From positions 1-64,000 of the forward strand of contig DASVCR010000015.1 in the NCBI GenBank assembly GCA_036381515.1: a stretch of DNA of 64,000 nucleotides, read 5' to 3'. Below, one piece after another: positions 24,820 to 32,779 of the stretch. Both the position numbers and the translations under genes were made by a program. Every line of letters starts with the position of its first letter. The stretch's first letter is position 1. The notes under the pieces are model-generated. The model had not been told where the DNA came from, searched no databases, and worked only from the letters and a program-made list of their open reading frames with translations. The stretch comes from ZC4RG20 sp036381515. GTDB lineage: Bacteria > Pseudomonadota > Gammaproteobacteria > Steroidobacterales > Rariloculaceae.

Positions 24820-26317
24820 AGACCCTCGCCCGACCGTCGTCGTCGAGCCTTCCGGAGGGCGGCTTCGGGTCGTCGCGCTGAACGGCGCGGCGCGCGGCAG
24901 GGGGATACGCCGCGGCCTCGACCTCGGCGCCGCCTTCGCCTTCTCGGGTGCGCTGCGCGTGCTCGAGCGATCGCATCGGGCCGAGCGCAGCCTGCTCGAG
25001 GCGCTGGCCGTCGTCGGGCAGCGCTTCACGCCGAGCGTGAGCCTCGAGCCTCCGGACGGCCTTCTGCTCGAGGTGCACGCGAGCCTCGCGTTGTTCGGAG
25101 GCCTCGAGCGCCTCCGGGCCTCGCTCGGCGAGGCGCTCGCGACGCTCGCGCCGGGCTTCGACATGGCCGTCGCGGCGACGCCGCTCGCCGCGCTCTGGCT
25201 CGCGAGGGCCGGAGGCGAGGAGACGGCCGGCGACACGCTGGCCGCGCGCCTCGGACGGTTGCCGCTCGTCGTCACGCGTTGGCCCGATCCCGTGCTCGAG
25301 CTGCTCGAAGGGATCGGCGTGACGACGATCGGGGGCTGTCTCAGGCTGCCCCGGGACGGGTTCGCGCGAAGGGTCGGCAAGGTCTATCTCGATGCGCTCG
25401 ACAAGGCGCTCGGCAAGCGGGCCGATCCGCGTGCGCCGTTCGATCCGCCGACGCATCTCGATTTCGAGGTCGAGCTCGTCGACGAGAGCACGAGCCTGCC
25501 GGTCTTCGTCGACGCCGTGACCCGCATGACGGAGCAGCTCGCTCGCGAGCTCGTGATCCGCCATGCGCAGGTCGGGAGGCTCGAGCTCGCGTTCGAGCAT
25601 CGGCGCGCCGAGCCGACGGTGCATCGGCTCGAGCTCCTCGAGCGCACCGGTAATGGCCTCCGGCTCCTCGAGCTCCTGTGCGACAAGCTCGAGCGCATCG
25701 AGCTGCCCGCGCCGGCGACGGCGCTGCGTCTCGTCGCGGGGCCGCTCGAGCCCGCCGTCGGCGAGGCCGGACGCCTGTTCAAAGGCGAAGGCGGCACCGA
25801 CGGCGGCGCCCGCGCACGGCTCGTCGAGCGTCTGCGCGGGCGGCTCGGCGAGTCGGCCGTGCACGGTCTCTCGCCGGCCGCCGATCATCGTCCCGAGCGC
25901 GCCTGGGCGGGGACGGAGGTGCCCGGCGTACTGCGGCGCCGCGGTGCAGGACGGCCGCCGCTTGCGGACGCGGCGCAGGACCCGGCCACGGCGCCCGGCG
26001 CCGAGGGCGCGCGCACCGCGGCCGATGCGTGCACCGCGGACACCGCAGGCCACGGTGCGGACGGCTGCGGGCCGTGGGCCGAGCGTCCGCTGTGGCTTTC
26101 GCCTGTCCCCGAGCCTCTGCGCAGCGTGGCCGGCGAGCCTCAGCTCGGCGGCAGGCTGCGGATGATCGAAGGTCCTGAGCGCATCGAAAGCGGCTGGTGG
26201 GACGGCGGCGACGTCGGCCGCGATTACTTCGTCGCGGTCGGCCCGTCGGGCGAGCGGCTCTGGGTGTTCCGCGATCGGGCCGACGGCCGCTGGTACCTGC
26301 ACGGGAGGTTCGGCTGA
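24668..26317 (+). CDS. imuB: Y-family polymerase-like mutasome protein ImuB
   Basis: ImuB is a catalytically dead Y-family polymerase homolog that links the mutasome to the beta clamp. The 549-residue product has the Y-family fold start LWIAAHWPGLALQAVE and the finger/palm-like region with GIRRGLDLGAA and LEVHASLALFGG. The acidic D-x-D and S-x-D-E catalytic residues of active Y polymerases are missing (EVHASLALF in place of the D-E motif). The C-terminal part carries RPLWLSPVPEPL, typical of ImuB, and ends YFVAVGPSGERLWVFRDR. It overlaps imuA at the 5' end and dnaE2 by 1 bp (ATGA-type junction) at the 3' end. Confidence 0.92.
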   Translation: MPAKPLALPLGEARCPPVDAGHRRSRSEQLWIAAHWPGLALQAVEAVGAPEDPRPTVVVEPSGGRLRVVALNGAARGRGIRRGLDLGAAFAFSGALRVLERSHRAERSLLEALAVVGQRFTPSVSLEPPDGLLLEVHASLALFGGLERLRASLGEALATLAPGFDMAVAATPLAALWLARAGGEETAGDTLAARLGRLPLVVTRWPDPVLELLEGIGVTTIGGCLRLPRDGFARRVGKVYLDALDKALGKRADPRAPFDPPTHLDFEVELVDESTSLPVFVDAVTRMTEQLARELVIRHAQVGRLELAFEHRRAEPTVHRLELLERTGNGLRLLELLCDKLERIELPAPATALRLVAGPLEPAVGEAGRLFKGEGGTDGGARARLVERLRGRLGESAVHGLSPAADHRPERAWAGTEVPGVLRRRGAGRPPLADAAQDPATAPGAEGARTAADACTADTAGHGADGCGPWAERPLWLSPVPEPLRSVAGEPQLGGRLRMIEGPERIESGWWDGGDVGRDYFVAVGPSGERLWVFRDRADGRWYLHGRFG

Positions 26318-29300
26318 TGCGCTACGCGGAGCTCCATGCGCTCAGCAACTTCACGTTCCTGAAGGGCGCATCGCATCCCGAGGAGCTCGTCGAGCGGGCC
26401 GCGGACCTCGGCTACGCCGCGCTCGCGCTGACCGACGAATGCTCGGTCGCGGGCGTCGTTCGAGCGCTCGTCGCCGCGGAGCGTCGCGGCATCAAGCTGA
26501 TCGTCGGCAGCGCGTTCTCGGTCGAAGGCTCGTCGGTGCCGGGCGAGCCGCCGTCGCGCGGTTTCGATGCGGTCGTCCTCGCGCCGAACCGCGCGTCCTA
26601 CGGCGCGTTGTGCGCGTTGATCAGCTGCGCGCGCCGCGCCGCGCCGAAGGGCGAGTATCGGCTCTCCGCGGAAGACTTCGCGCGCTACCTCGAGCCGTCC
26701 GACTGCCTGATCCTGTGGCGGTCGGGCCGAGCGCCCGATCTCGAGGCCGGCGCGTGGCTGAACGCGCGTTTCCGCGGCCGCCTCTGGCTCGCGGTCTCGT
26801 TGTGGAGGCGCGGCGGCGAGCGATGCATGCTCGAGCGCTCCCGAGAGGCCGCGGAGACGCTCGGCGTGCCGATGACCGCCGCGGGCGGCGTGCTGATGCA
26901 CGTGCGCGAGCGGCGCGCGTTGCAGGATACGCTGACCGCGATCCGTCTCAACTCGCGCGTCGACGCGCTCGGCTTCGCCGTGCAGCCGAACGGCGAGCGG
27001 CACCTTCGTCCGCTCGAGGAGCTCGAGCGGCTCTACGATCCCGCGCTGCTCGAGGAGACGATCGCGATCGCAAACCGCATCGACTTCTCGCTCCGCGAGC
27101 TGCGCTACGAATACCCGTACGAGCTCGTTCCCGAGCACGAGACTCCGGCGAGCCATCTGCGTGCGCTGACCGAGCAGGGGCTCGAGTGGCGCTGGCCCGA
27201 AGGCGCGCCCGACAAGGTCCGGCGCATGGTCGAGCACGAGCTCGAGCTGATCCGCGAGCTCGAGTACGAGTCGTACTTCCTGACCGTGCACGACATCGTC
27301 CGCTTCGCGCGCGAGCAAGGGATCCTGTGCCAGGGCAGAGGGTCGGCCGCGAATTCCGCCGTCTGCTACTGCCTCGGGATCACCGAGGTCGATCCGTCGC
27401 GGATGGAGATGCTGTTCGAGCGGTTCATCTCGAAGGAGCGCAACGAGCCGCCCGACATCGACGTCGACTTCGAGCACGAGCGCCGCGAAGAGGTCATTCA
27501 GTACATCTATCGGAAGTACTCGCGCGAACGCGCCGCGCTCGCGGCGACGGTGATCACGTATCGGCCGCGCAGCGCCGTGCGCGACGTCGGCAAGGCGCTC
27601 GGCTTGAGCGAGCTGCAGGTCGACGCGCTCGCGAAGTCGCTGCAGTGGTGGGACGGCGACCTCGACGCGGAACGGTTGAAGGAGGTCGGGCTCGATCCCG
27701 AGGGTCCGGTCCTGAAGCGCCTTCGGGCACTCGTCGGGCAGATACTGGGTTTCCCGAGGCATCTGTCCCAGCACGTCGGCGGCTTCGTGATCTCGCACGG
27801 TCCGCTGAATCGTCTCGTGCCGATCGAGAACGCGGCGATGCCCGAGCGCACCGTGATCCAATGGGACAAGGACGATCTCGAGGAGCTCGGGCTCCTCAAG
27901 GTCGACGTGCTCGGGCTCGGCATGCTGACGGCGATCAGGCGCAGCTTCGATCTGATCAACGCGTTCTACGCTGAGAGAAAAATTGTGTCAGACACCTTTT
28001 TCCATCGGAAAAAGGTGTCTGACACAATTTTTCCGATATCGCTCGACAAGATTCCCCCCGAGGATCCCGCCGTCTACCGGATGATCTCGAACGCGGACAC
28101 GGTCGGCGTGTTCCAGATCGAGTCGCGCGCGCAGATGGCGATGCTGCCGCGCCTCCGGCCGCGCTGCTACTACGATCTCGTGATCGAGGTCGCGATCATT
28201 CGCCCCGGGCCGATCCAGGGCGACATGGTCCATCCGTATTTGAGGAGGCGCAACGGCGAGGAGCCGGTCACGTATCCGAGCGACGAGGTCCGGCGCGTGC
28301 TCGAGCGCACGCTCGGCGTGCCGATCTTCCAGGAACAGGTCATGCAGCTCGCGATCGTCGCGGCCGGCTTCACGCCCGGCGAGGCGGATCGGCTGCGCCG
28401 TGCGATGGCCGCATGGCGGCGCCGCGGCGACCTGAGCCATTTCGAGAAGCGACTGATCGACGGCATGCTCGAACGCGGTTATTCGCCCGAATTCGCGAAG
28501 CGGCTGTTCGAGCAGATCCAGGGCTTCGGCGAGTACGGCTTCCCGGAGTCGCACGCGGCGAGCTTCGCGCTCCTCGTCTACGTGTCCGCGTGGCTCAAGT
28601 GCCATCAGCCGGCGGCGTTCTTCTGCGCGCTGCTGAACAGTCAGCCGATGGGCTTTTACGCGCCCGCGCAGCTGCTGCGGGCCGCGCGCGCGCAGGGCGT
28701 CGAGGTCCGTCCCGTCGACGTCATGGCGAGCGGCGCCGAGTCGTCGCTCGAGCCGGACGAGCGGGGCGAGCCCGCGATCAGGCTCGGTTTCGACCGCGTG
28801 AAAGGGCTCGCCACGAAGGCGGCGGAGTCGATCGTCGCCGCGCGCGCCGAGGCTCCGTTCGCCGACGTGCAGGATCTCGCCCGCCGCGCGGGCCTCGACG
28901 CGAAAGCGCTCGATGCGCTTGCGTCGGCCGGTGCTTTGCGGCCGCTCGCGAGCCACCGTCACCGCGCCCGCTGGGACGTCGCCGGTGTCGAGAGAGGACG
29001 GCCGTTGCTCGACACGACCCGGATCCCGGAGGGCGAGCCGCTGCTGCGGCGTCCGCGGGAGGGCGAGGACATCGTCGCCGACTATAAGCGGCTCGGCTTC
29101 ACGCTGGGCCGTCATCCGCTCGCGTTGCTCCGCGGGCGGCTCGAGCGGATCGGCGTCGTGTCGGCGGCAGACGTGCACGCGCTCGAGGCCGGCCGGCGCG
29201 TGCATTCGGCCGGCATCGTGATCACGCGCCAACGCCCGTCGAGCGCATCGGGTGTCGTCTTCGTCACCCTCGAGGACGAGACGGGGTATCTCAATCTGAT

Positions 29301-29475
29301 CGTTTGGACGAGCGTCGCCGAACGCGATCGCCGCGCGTTGCTCGGTGCGAGACTGTTAGGCGTGACCGGACGAATTCAAAAAGAAGGGGAGGTGTTGCAC
29401 GTGGTCGCGGAAAAGCTGTTCGACTACAGCGGGCTGATAGGAGACCTGGCGGCCGAGGCCAGGAACTTCCGCTGA
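26317..29475 (+). CDS. dnaE2: Error-prone DNA polymerase DnaE2 (ImuC) with an in-frame palindrome insertion
   Basis: DnaE2 is the C-family polymerase that extends across lesions in the SOS mutasome. From the ATG at 26317, overlapping the imuB stop, it encodes 1052 residues. An N-terminal PHP domain (YAELHALSNFTFLKGAS) is followed by the palm with GRGSAANSAVCYCLGI, the catalytic pair in PDIDVDFEHERR, and the third Asp in LLKVDVLGLGML. Then come ADTVGVFQIESRAQM, the finger region, a helix-hairpin-helix segment and an OB fold (SAGIVITRQRPSSASG). Around residues 550-573 the chain contains RKIVSDTFF and RKKVSDTIFP, foreign residues encoded by a 57-bp palindromic repeat. The frame is kept open, so the enzyme may still be active. 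Confidence 0.93.
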   Translation: MRYAELHALSNFTFLKGASHPEELVERAADLGYAALALTDECSVAGVVRALVAAERRGIKLIVGSAFSVEGSSVPGEPPSRGFDAVVLAPNRASYGALCALISCARRAAPKGEYRLSAEDFARYLEPSDCLILWRSGRAPDLEAGAWLNARFRGRLWLAVSLWRRGGERCMLERSREAAETLGVPMTAAGGVLMHVRERRALQDTLTAIRLNSRVDALGFAVQPNGERHLRPLEELERLYDPALLEETIAIANRIDFSLRELRYEYPYELVPEHETPASHLRALTEQGLEWRWPEGAPDKVRRMVEHELELIRELEYESYFLTVHDIVRFAREQGILCQGRGSAANSAVCYCLGITEVDPSRMEMLFERFISKERNEPPDIDVDFEHERREEVIQYIYRKYSRERAALAATVITYRPRSAVRDVGKALGLSELQVDALAKSLQWWDGDLDAERLKEVGLDPEGPVLKRLRALVGQILGFPRHLSQHVGGFVISHGPLNRLVPIENAAMPERTVIQWDKDDLEELGLLKVDVLGLGMLTAIRRSFDLINAFYAERKIVSDTFFHRKKVSDTIFPISLDKIPPEDPAVYRMISNADTVGVFQIESRAQMAMLPRLRPRCYYDLVIEVAIIRPGPIQGDMVHPYLRRRNGEEPVTYPSDEVRRVLERTLGVPIFQEQVMQLAIVAAGFTPGEADRLRRAMAAWRRRGDLSHFEKRLIDGMLERGYSPEFAKRLFEQIQGFGEYGFPESHAASFALLVYVSAWLKCHQPAAFFCALLNSQPMGFYAPAQLLRAARAQGVEVRPVDVMASGAESSLEPDERGEPAIRLGFDRVKGLATKAAESIVAARAEAPFADVQDLARRAGLDAKALDALASAGALRPLASHRHRARWDVAGVERGRPLLDTTRIPEGEPLLRRPREGEDIVADYKRLGFTLGRHPLALLRGRLERIGVVSAADVHALEAGRRVHSAGIVITRQRPSSASGVVFVTLEDETGYLNLIVWTSVAERDRRALLGARLLGVTGRIQKEGEVLHVVAEKLFDYSGLIGDLAAEARNFR
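27977..28033. repeat. Perfect palindromic repeat inserted in dnaE2
   Basis: Arms of 27 nt (27977-28003 and 28007-28033) are perfectly complementary around the 3-nt loop ATC. The core is TGTGTCAGACACC followed by TTTTTCC. The same core occurs at 38646-38779 and 61809-61849. The insertion keeps the reading frame and lacks stop codons. Confidence 0.95.
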
Positions 29476-29485
29476 CCGGCCGCCT

Positions 29486-29755
29486 TCAGATTTCGTAGTC
29501 TTCGAAATCCTCGAGCTCTCTCTTCGCTCTTCTCTGCTCCATCAGCTCCTCGAGGCGACGGCGCGTTCTCGCTTCCTTGTCGAGCCGCCGCTTGATGCTC
29601 TGCAGCTCGATTTCGTGAATCAGCTCTTCGACGTTGATCTCGACCGACGTGTCCCCGACGTTGTCCGTGATGGCGTCGACGTCGTCGTCTTCTTCGTCTT
29701 CCGCCGTCTCGTCTTCCGGAAGATCGTCGTCGATCTCCGGCTCGTCGTGTTTCAT
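29486..29755 (-). CDS. Small acidic charged hypothetical protein (89 aa)
   Basis: I do not recognise this protein firmly. The N-terminal half is very acidic (DDLPEDETAEDEEDDDVD). The C-terminal half is a charged amphipathic helix or coiled coil (EIELQSIKRRLDKEARTRRR, then RRAKRELEDFEDYEI). No signal peptide or membrane segment is seen, so it should be cytoplasmic. The ATG at 29755 is chosen because GGAGGA lies 4-6 nt upstream; a TTG 18 bp earlier would precede that site. It has its own promoter and sits convergent to dnaE2 with 10 bp between the stops. Small Asp/Glu-rich proteins ending in an Arg/Glu helix occur in several gammaproteobacteria without known function. Confidence 0.75.
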   Translation of the reverse strand: MKHDEPEIDDDLPEDETAEDEEDDDVDAITDNVGDTSVEINVEELIHEIELQSIKRRLDKEARTRRRLEELMEQRRAKRELEDFEDYEI

Positions 29756-29806
29756 CGCTTCCTCCAAAAGCAATCAGAGTCGGTACCGCCCCAGCGGCGG
29801 CGGCTT

Positions 29807-29835
29807 GTTATAAACCTAAGGTAAGACCTTGGCAA
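29807..29835 (-). promoter_or_regulatory. Promoter of the small acidic gene
   Basis: On the minus strand TTGCCA (29835-29830) and TATAAC (29812-29807) are separated by 17 bp. Transcription would start near 29800, giving a ~45-nt leader that ends with a good GGAGGA site. Confidence 0.6.
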
Positions 29836-30033
29836 TAGGGCTGCAAGACGTCTCCATACCGTGTTTTGAAGCTCGTCACAGTGCGCAAAAACTGCCGCGC
29901 CGAGGACGCGTCACGCCGCGCGAAGCCGGTCCCTACGACGCGCGTCACACACGCCGAAACGCAACGCGTCGCCGCCCCGAGAAACCCCCGGCCGCGACGT
30001 CCGTCGCGCCGTATGGGATCGCATCGAGAGCGC

Positions 30034-31248
30034 TTACGCGATGAGCTGGTTGATCTGGAAGATCGGCAACAGGATCGCCATCACGATCGCGAGCACGATC
30101 AGACCCATGACGACGATCAAGGCGGGCTCGAGCACGCTCAGCATCGTGCCGAGCAGGCTGTCCATTTCGTTCTCCTGATGCGCAGCCGCCCGCTCGAGCA
30201 TCTGATCGAGCTCGCCGCTCGCTTCGCCGCTGCCGATCAGGTGGATCGCCATCGGCGGAAAGAGCTTCGACTGTCCGAGCGAGCGGCCGATCGCGCCGCC
30301 TTCGCTGACGCGGACCGCCGCGTCCTGGATCGCCTCGCGCATCGGCACGTTCGCGACGACCGTCGCACTGATCCGCAAGGCTTCGAGCACCGGAACCCCG
30401 CTCGACGTCAGGATGCTGAGCGTCCGCGTGAAGCGCGCGGTATTCGCGCCGCGGTTCACGCGACCGATGACCGGCGCGCGCAGCAGCCAGCGATGGAAGC
30501 CGCGCCGGACGTTCTCGACCTTCAGGAGTCGCCCGACGCCGACAATCGCGAGCGCGATCACCGCGATCAGCGCGAACCACCACGTCTGCAGGAAATCGGA
30601 CAGCGCTATCAGCCCCCGCGTCAAGGCGGGCAGCTCCTGGTTCGTGCTTTCGAAGACGCTGACGACGCGCGGCACGACGTAGATCAGCATCATCACGATG
30701 ATGCCGAGCGACAGCGCGGTCAGCACGATCGGGTAGATCAGCGCGTGGCTCACCTTCTGCCGCAGCGCGTGCCGGGACTCGGTGTAGTCCGCGAGCCGCT
30801 CGAGCACGGCGTCGAGCTTGCCGGCCTGCTCGCCGGCGGAGACCGTCGCCCGATAGACGTGCGGGAACGCGTGCGGGAAGTTGTCGAGTCCCCGCGCGAG
30901 CGAGTGACCCTCGAGCACCTTGCCGCGCACGCCGAGCACGATGCTCTTGATGCGCGCCTTCTCGGTCTGCTCGCTGACGGCGAGCAGCGCTTCCTCGAGG
31001 GGGAGACCCGCGCGGAGCAGCGTCGCGAGCTGACGCGTGACGAGCGCGAGGTCGAGGCTCGACATGCCGCGGCGGAGCGAGAACCCGCCGCCGGTCCGGC
31101 GCTCGCGCGCCTCGACCTCGGAGACGTCGACCGGCAACAGGTGCCGCTCGCGCAGGAGTTGCCGGACGTGCCGCGGGGTGTCGCCTTCGAGGACGCCCTT
31201 GTGCTCCTTGCCGCTCGCGTCTACCGCGACGTACTGGTAGGCCCCCAT
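30034..31248 (-). CDS. gspF: Type II secretion inner-membrane platform protein GspF
   Basis: GspF is the multi-pass inner-membrane platform of the type II secretion system. The 404-residue length is typical. It begins GAYQYVAVDASGKEHKGVLE, the standard N-terminus. Two homologous cytoplasmic helical domains (about 70-170 and 270-380) share patterns such as RQLATLLRAGLPLEEAL and RTLSILTSSGVPVLEAL. Membrane helices lie at about 172-195, 222-245 and 378-400. It follows gspE with a 16-bp gap and ends the visible gspC-D-E-F operon; gspG to gspN are not in the window. Confidence 0.95.
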   Translation of the reverse strand: MGAYQYVAVDASGKEHKGVLEGDTPRHVRQLLRERHLLPVDVSEVEARERRTGGGFSLRRGMSSLDLALVTRQLATLLRAGLPLEEALLAVSEQTEKARIKSIVLGVRGKVLEGHSLARGLDNFPHAFPHVYRATVSAGEQAGKLDAVLERLADYTESRHALRQKVSHALIYPIVLTALSLGIIVMMLIYVVPRVVSVFESTNQELPALTRGLIALSDFLQTWWFALIAVIALAIVGVGRLLKVENVRRGFHRWLLRAPVIGRVNRGANTARFTRTLSILTSSGVPVLEALRISATVVANVPMREAIQDAAVRVSEGGAIGRSLGQSKLFPPMAIHLIGSGEASGELDQMLERAAAHQENEMDSLLGTMLSVLEPALIVVMGLIVLAIVMAILLPIFQINQLIA

Positions 31249-31264
31249 CGCTCGGCGTGCCCGG

Positions 31265-32779
31265 TCAGTCGCTGCGCGTCACACGCAGCACTTCCTCGAG
31301 GGTCGTAATCCCGGCGAGCACCTTGCGCAGCCCGTCCTCGCGAATGCTCGGGCCGCGCTCGCGCGCGTGCCGCTCGAGCTCGTGCTCGCCGGCGCCGTCG
31401 TGGATCATCGTCCGCATCGTGCCGTCGATGGTGATCAGCTCGTAGATGCCCGTTCGGCCCTGGTAGCTCGTGCCGTCGTCCGGACGGTACAGCGTCGGCG
31501 GGTTCGCCGGATCGACGCCGAGCAGCCGGCATTCGTATTCGCTCGCGCGATACGCCTCGCGGTGGGCGGGATCGATCACGCGCACGAGCCGCTGCGCGAG
31601 CACGCCGATCAGGCTCGACGACAGCAGGAACGGCTCGACGCCCATGTCGCGCAGGCGCGTGACGGCGCCGACCGCGGTGTTCGTGTGCAAGGTCGAGAGC
31701 ACGAGGTGGCCCGTGAGGCTCGCCTGCACGGCGATCTCCGCCGTCTCGAGGTCGCGAATCTCGCCGACCATGACGACGTCCGGATCCTGGCGTAGGATCG
31801 CGCGCAGGCCCCGCGCGAACGTCATGTTGACCTTCGTGTTCACCTGCGTCTGGCCGATGCCGTCGATGTGGTACTCGATCGGATCCTCGACCGTCAGAAT
31901 GTTGCGGCTCGCGTCGTTGATCCGCTCGAGCGCGGCGTAAAGGGTCGTCGTCTTGCCCGAGCCGGTCGGCCCCGTGACGAGCAGGATCCCGTGCGGGCGG
32001 TGGATCAGCTCGTCCATCGCCGCCTGGTCCTCGGCCGACATGCCGAGGTGCTCGAGCGTGAGCCGCCCGGCCTGCTTGTCGAGCAGGCGCAGCACGACCC
32101 GCTCGCCGTAACCCGACGGGATCGTCGACACGCGCACGTCGACCGCGCGTCCCGCGATCCTTAGCGAGATCCGGCCGTCCTGCGGCAGGCGCTTCTCGGC
32201 GATGTCGAGCTTCGACATGACCTTGATGCGCGACACGACGAGCGGCGCGACGGCCCGCCGCGTCGACAGCGCCTCGCGCAGCACGCCGTCGATGCGGAAG
32301 CGAACGACGAGCCGGTTCTCGTACGGCTCGATGTGGATGTCGGATGCGTTGTCCTTGACTGCCTGCGTCAAGAGCGCGTTGATCAGCCGGATGATCGGCG
32401 CCTCGTCGTCGCTGTCGAGCAGGTCCGACGGCTCGGGCAGCTGCTGCGCGACGGCGAAAAGGTCCTCGTCGTCGTCGAAGCCTTCGACCATCGTGCGCGC
32501 GGCGCCGCTCTCGTACGCCGCCTGCAGGTGCTGATCGAACGTCTCGTCGTCGACCTCGACGAAGCGGATCGGCGCGCCGGCGAAGCGCCGCACCTCGGCG
32601 AGGCTCAGCATCGATGCGCCCTTGCGGTAGATCGCCGTCATCGGCCTCGCGTCCGCGTCCTGGATCAGCACGCCGTTGCGCTTCGCGAACGCGAGCGGGA
32701 GCCGGCGCGAGGCGGTGGGCGCCTCGGGCAGGGCGGCGGCCGGGGCCGCTTCGAGTCCGGGATCGGGATTAGTTGCCAT
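31265..32779 (-). CDS. gspE: Type II secretion ATPase GspE lacking the tetracysteine motif
   Basis: GspE is the hexameric cytoplasmic ATPase that drives pseudopilus assembly. The 504-residue product has the N1/N2 region (about 20-130) and the RecA-like core with Walker A GPTGSGKTTT, the Asp box ILTVEDPIEY, Walker B DPDVVMVGEIRD and the His box LSTLHTNTAVGA. The zinc-binding C-x2-C...C-x2-C module of classical GspE is missing. Where it should lie, between VRVIDPAHREAY and QGRTGIYEL, a single Cys remains. The ATG at 32779 is used because upstream codons repeat an RAMQ-type pattern that is really the 3' end of gspD. The first 11 bp overlap gspD. Confidence 0.93.
   Translation of the reverse strand: MATNPDPGLEAAPAAALPEAPTASRRLPLAFAKRNGVLIQDADARPMTAIYRKGASMLSLAEVRRFAGAPIRFVEVDDETFDQHLQAAYESGAARTMVEGFDDDEDLFAVAQQLPEPSDLLDSDDEAPIIRLINALLTQAVKDNASDIHIEPYENRLVVRFRIDGVLREALSTRRAVAPLVVSRIKVMSKLDIAEKRLPQDGRISLRIAGRAVDVRVSTIPSGYGERVVLRLLDKQAGRLTLEHLGMSAEDQAAMDELIHRPHGILLVTGPTGSGKTTTLYAALERINDASRNILTVEDPIEYHIDGIGQTQVNTKVNMTFARGLRAILRQDPDVVMVGEIRDLETAEIAVQASLTGHLVLSTLHTNTAVGAVTRLRDMGVEPFLLSSSLIGVLAQRLVRVIDPAHREAYRASEYECRLLGVDPANPPTLYRPDDGTSYQGRTGIYELITIDGTMRTMIHDGAGEHELERHARERGPSIREDGLRKVLAGITTLEEVLRVTRSD

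Noticed and set aside
27961..28040. Frameshift or pseudogene in dnaE2
   Set aside because: The inserted element keeps the frame and all catalytic motifs before and after it are intact, so the gene is called functional with an insertion.
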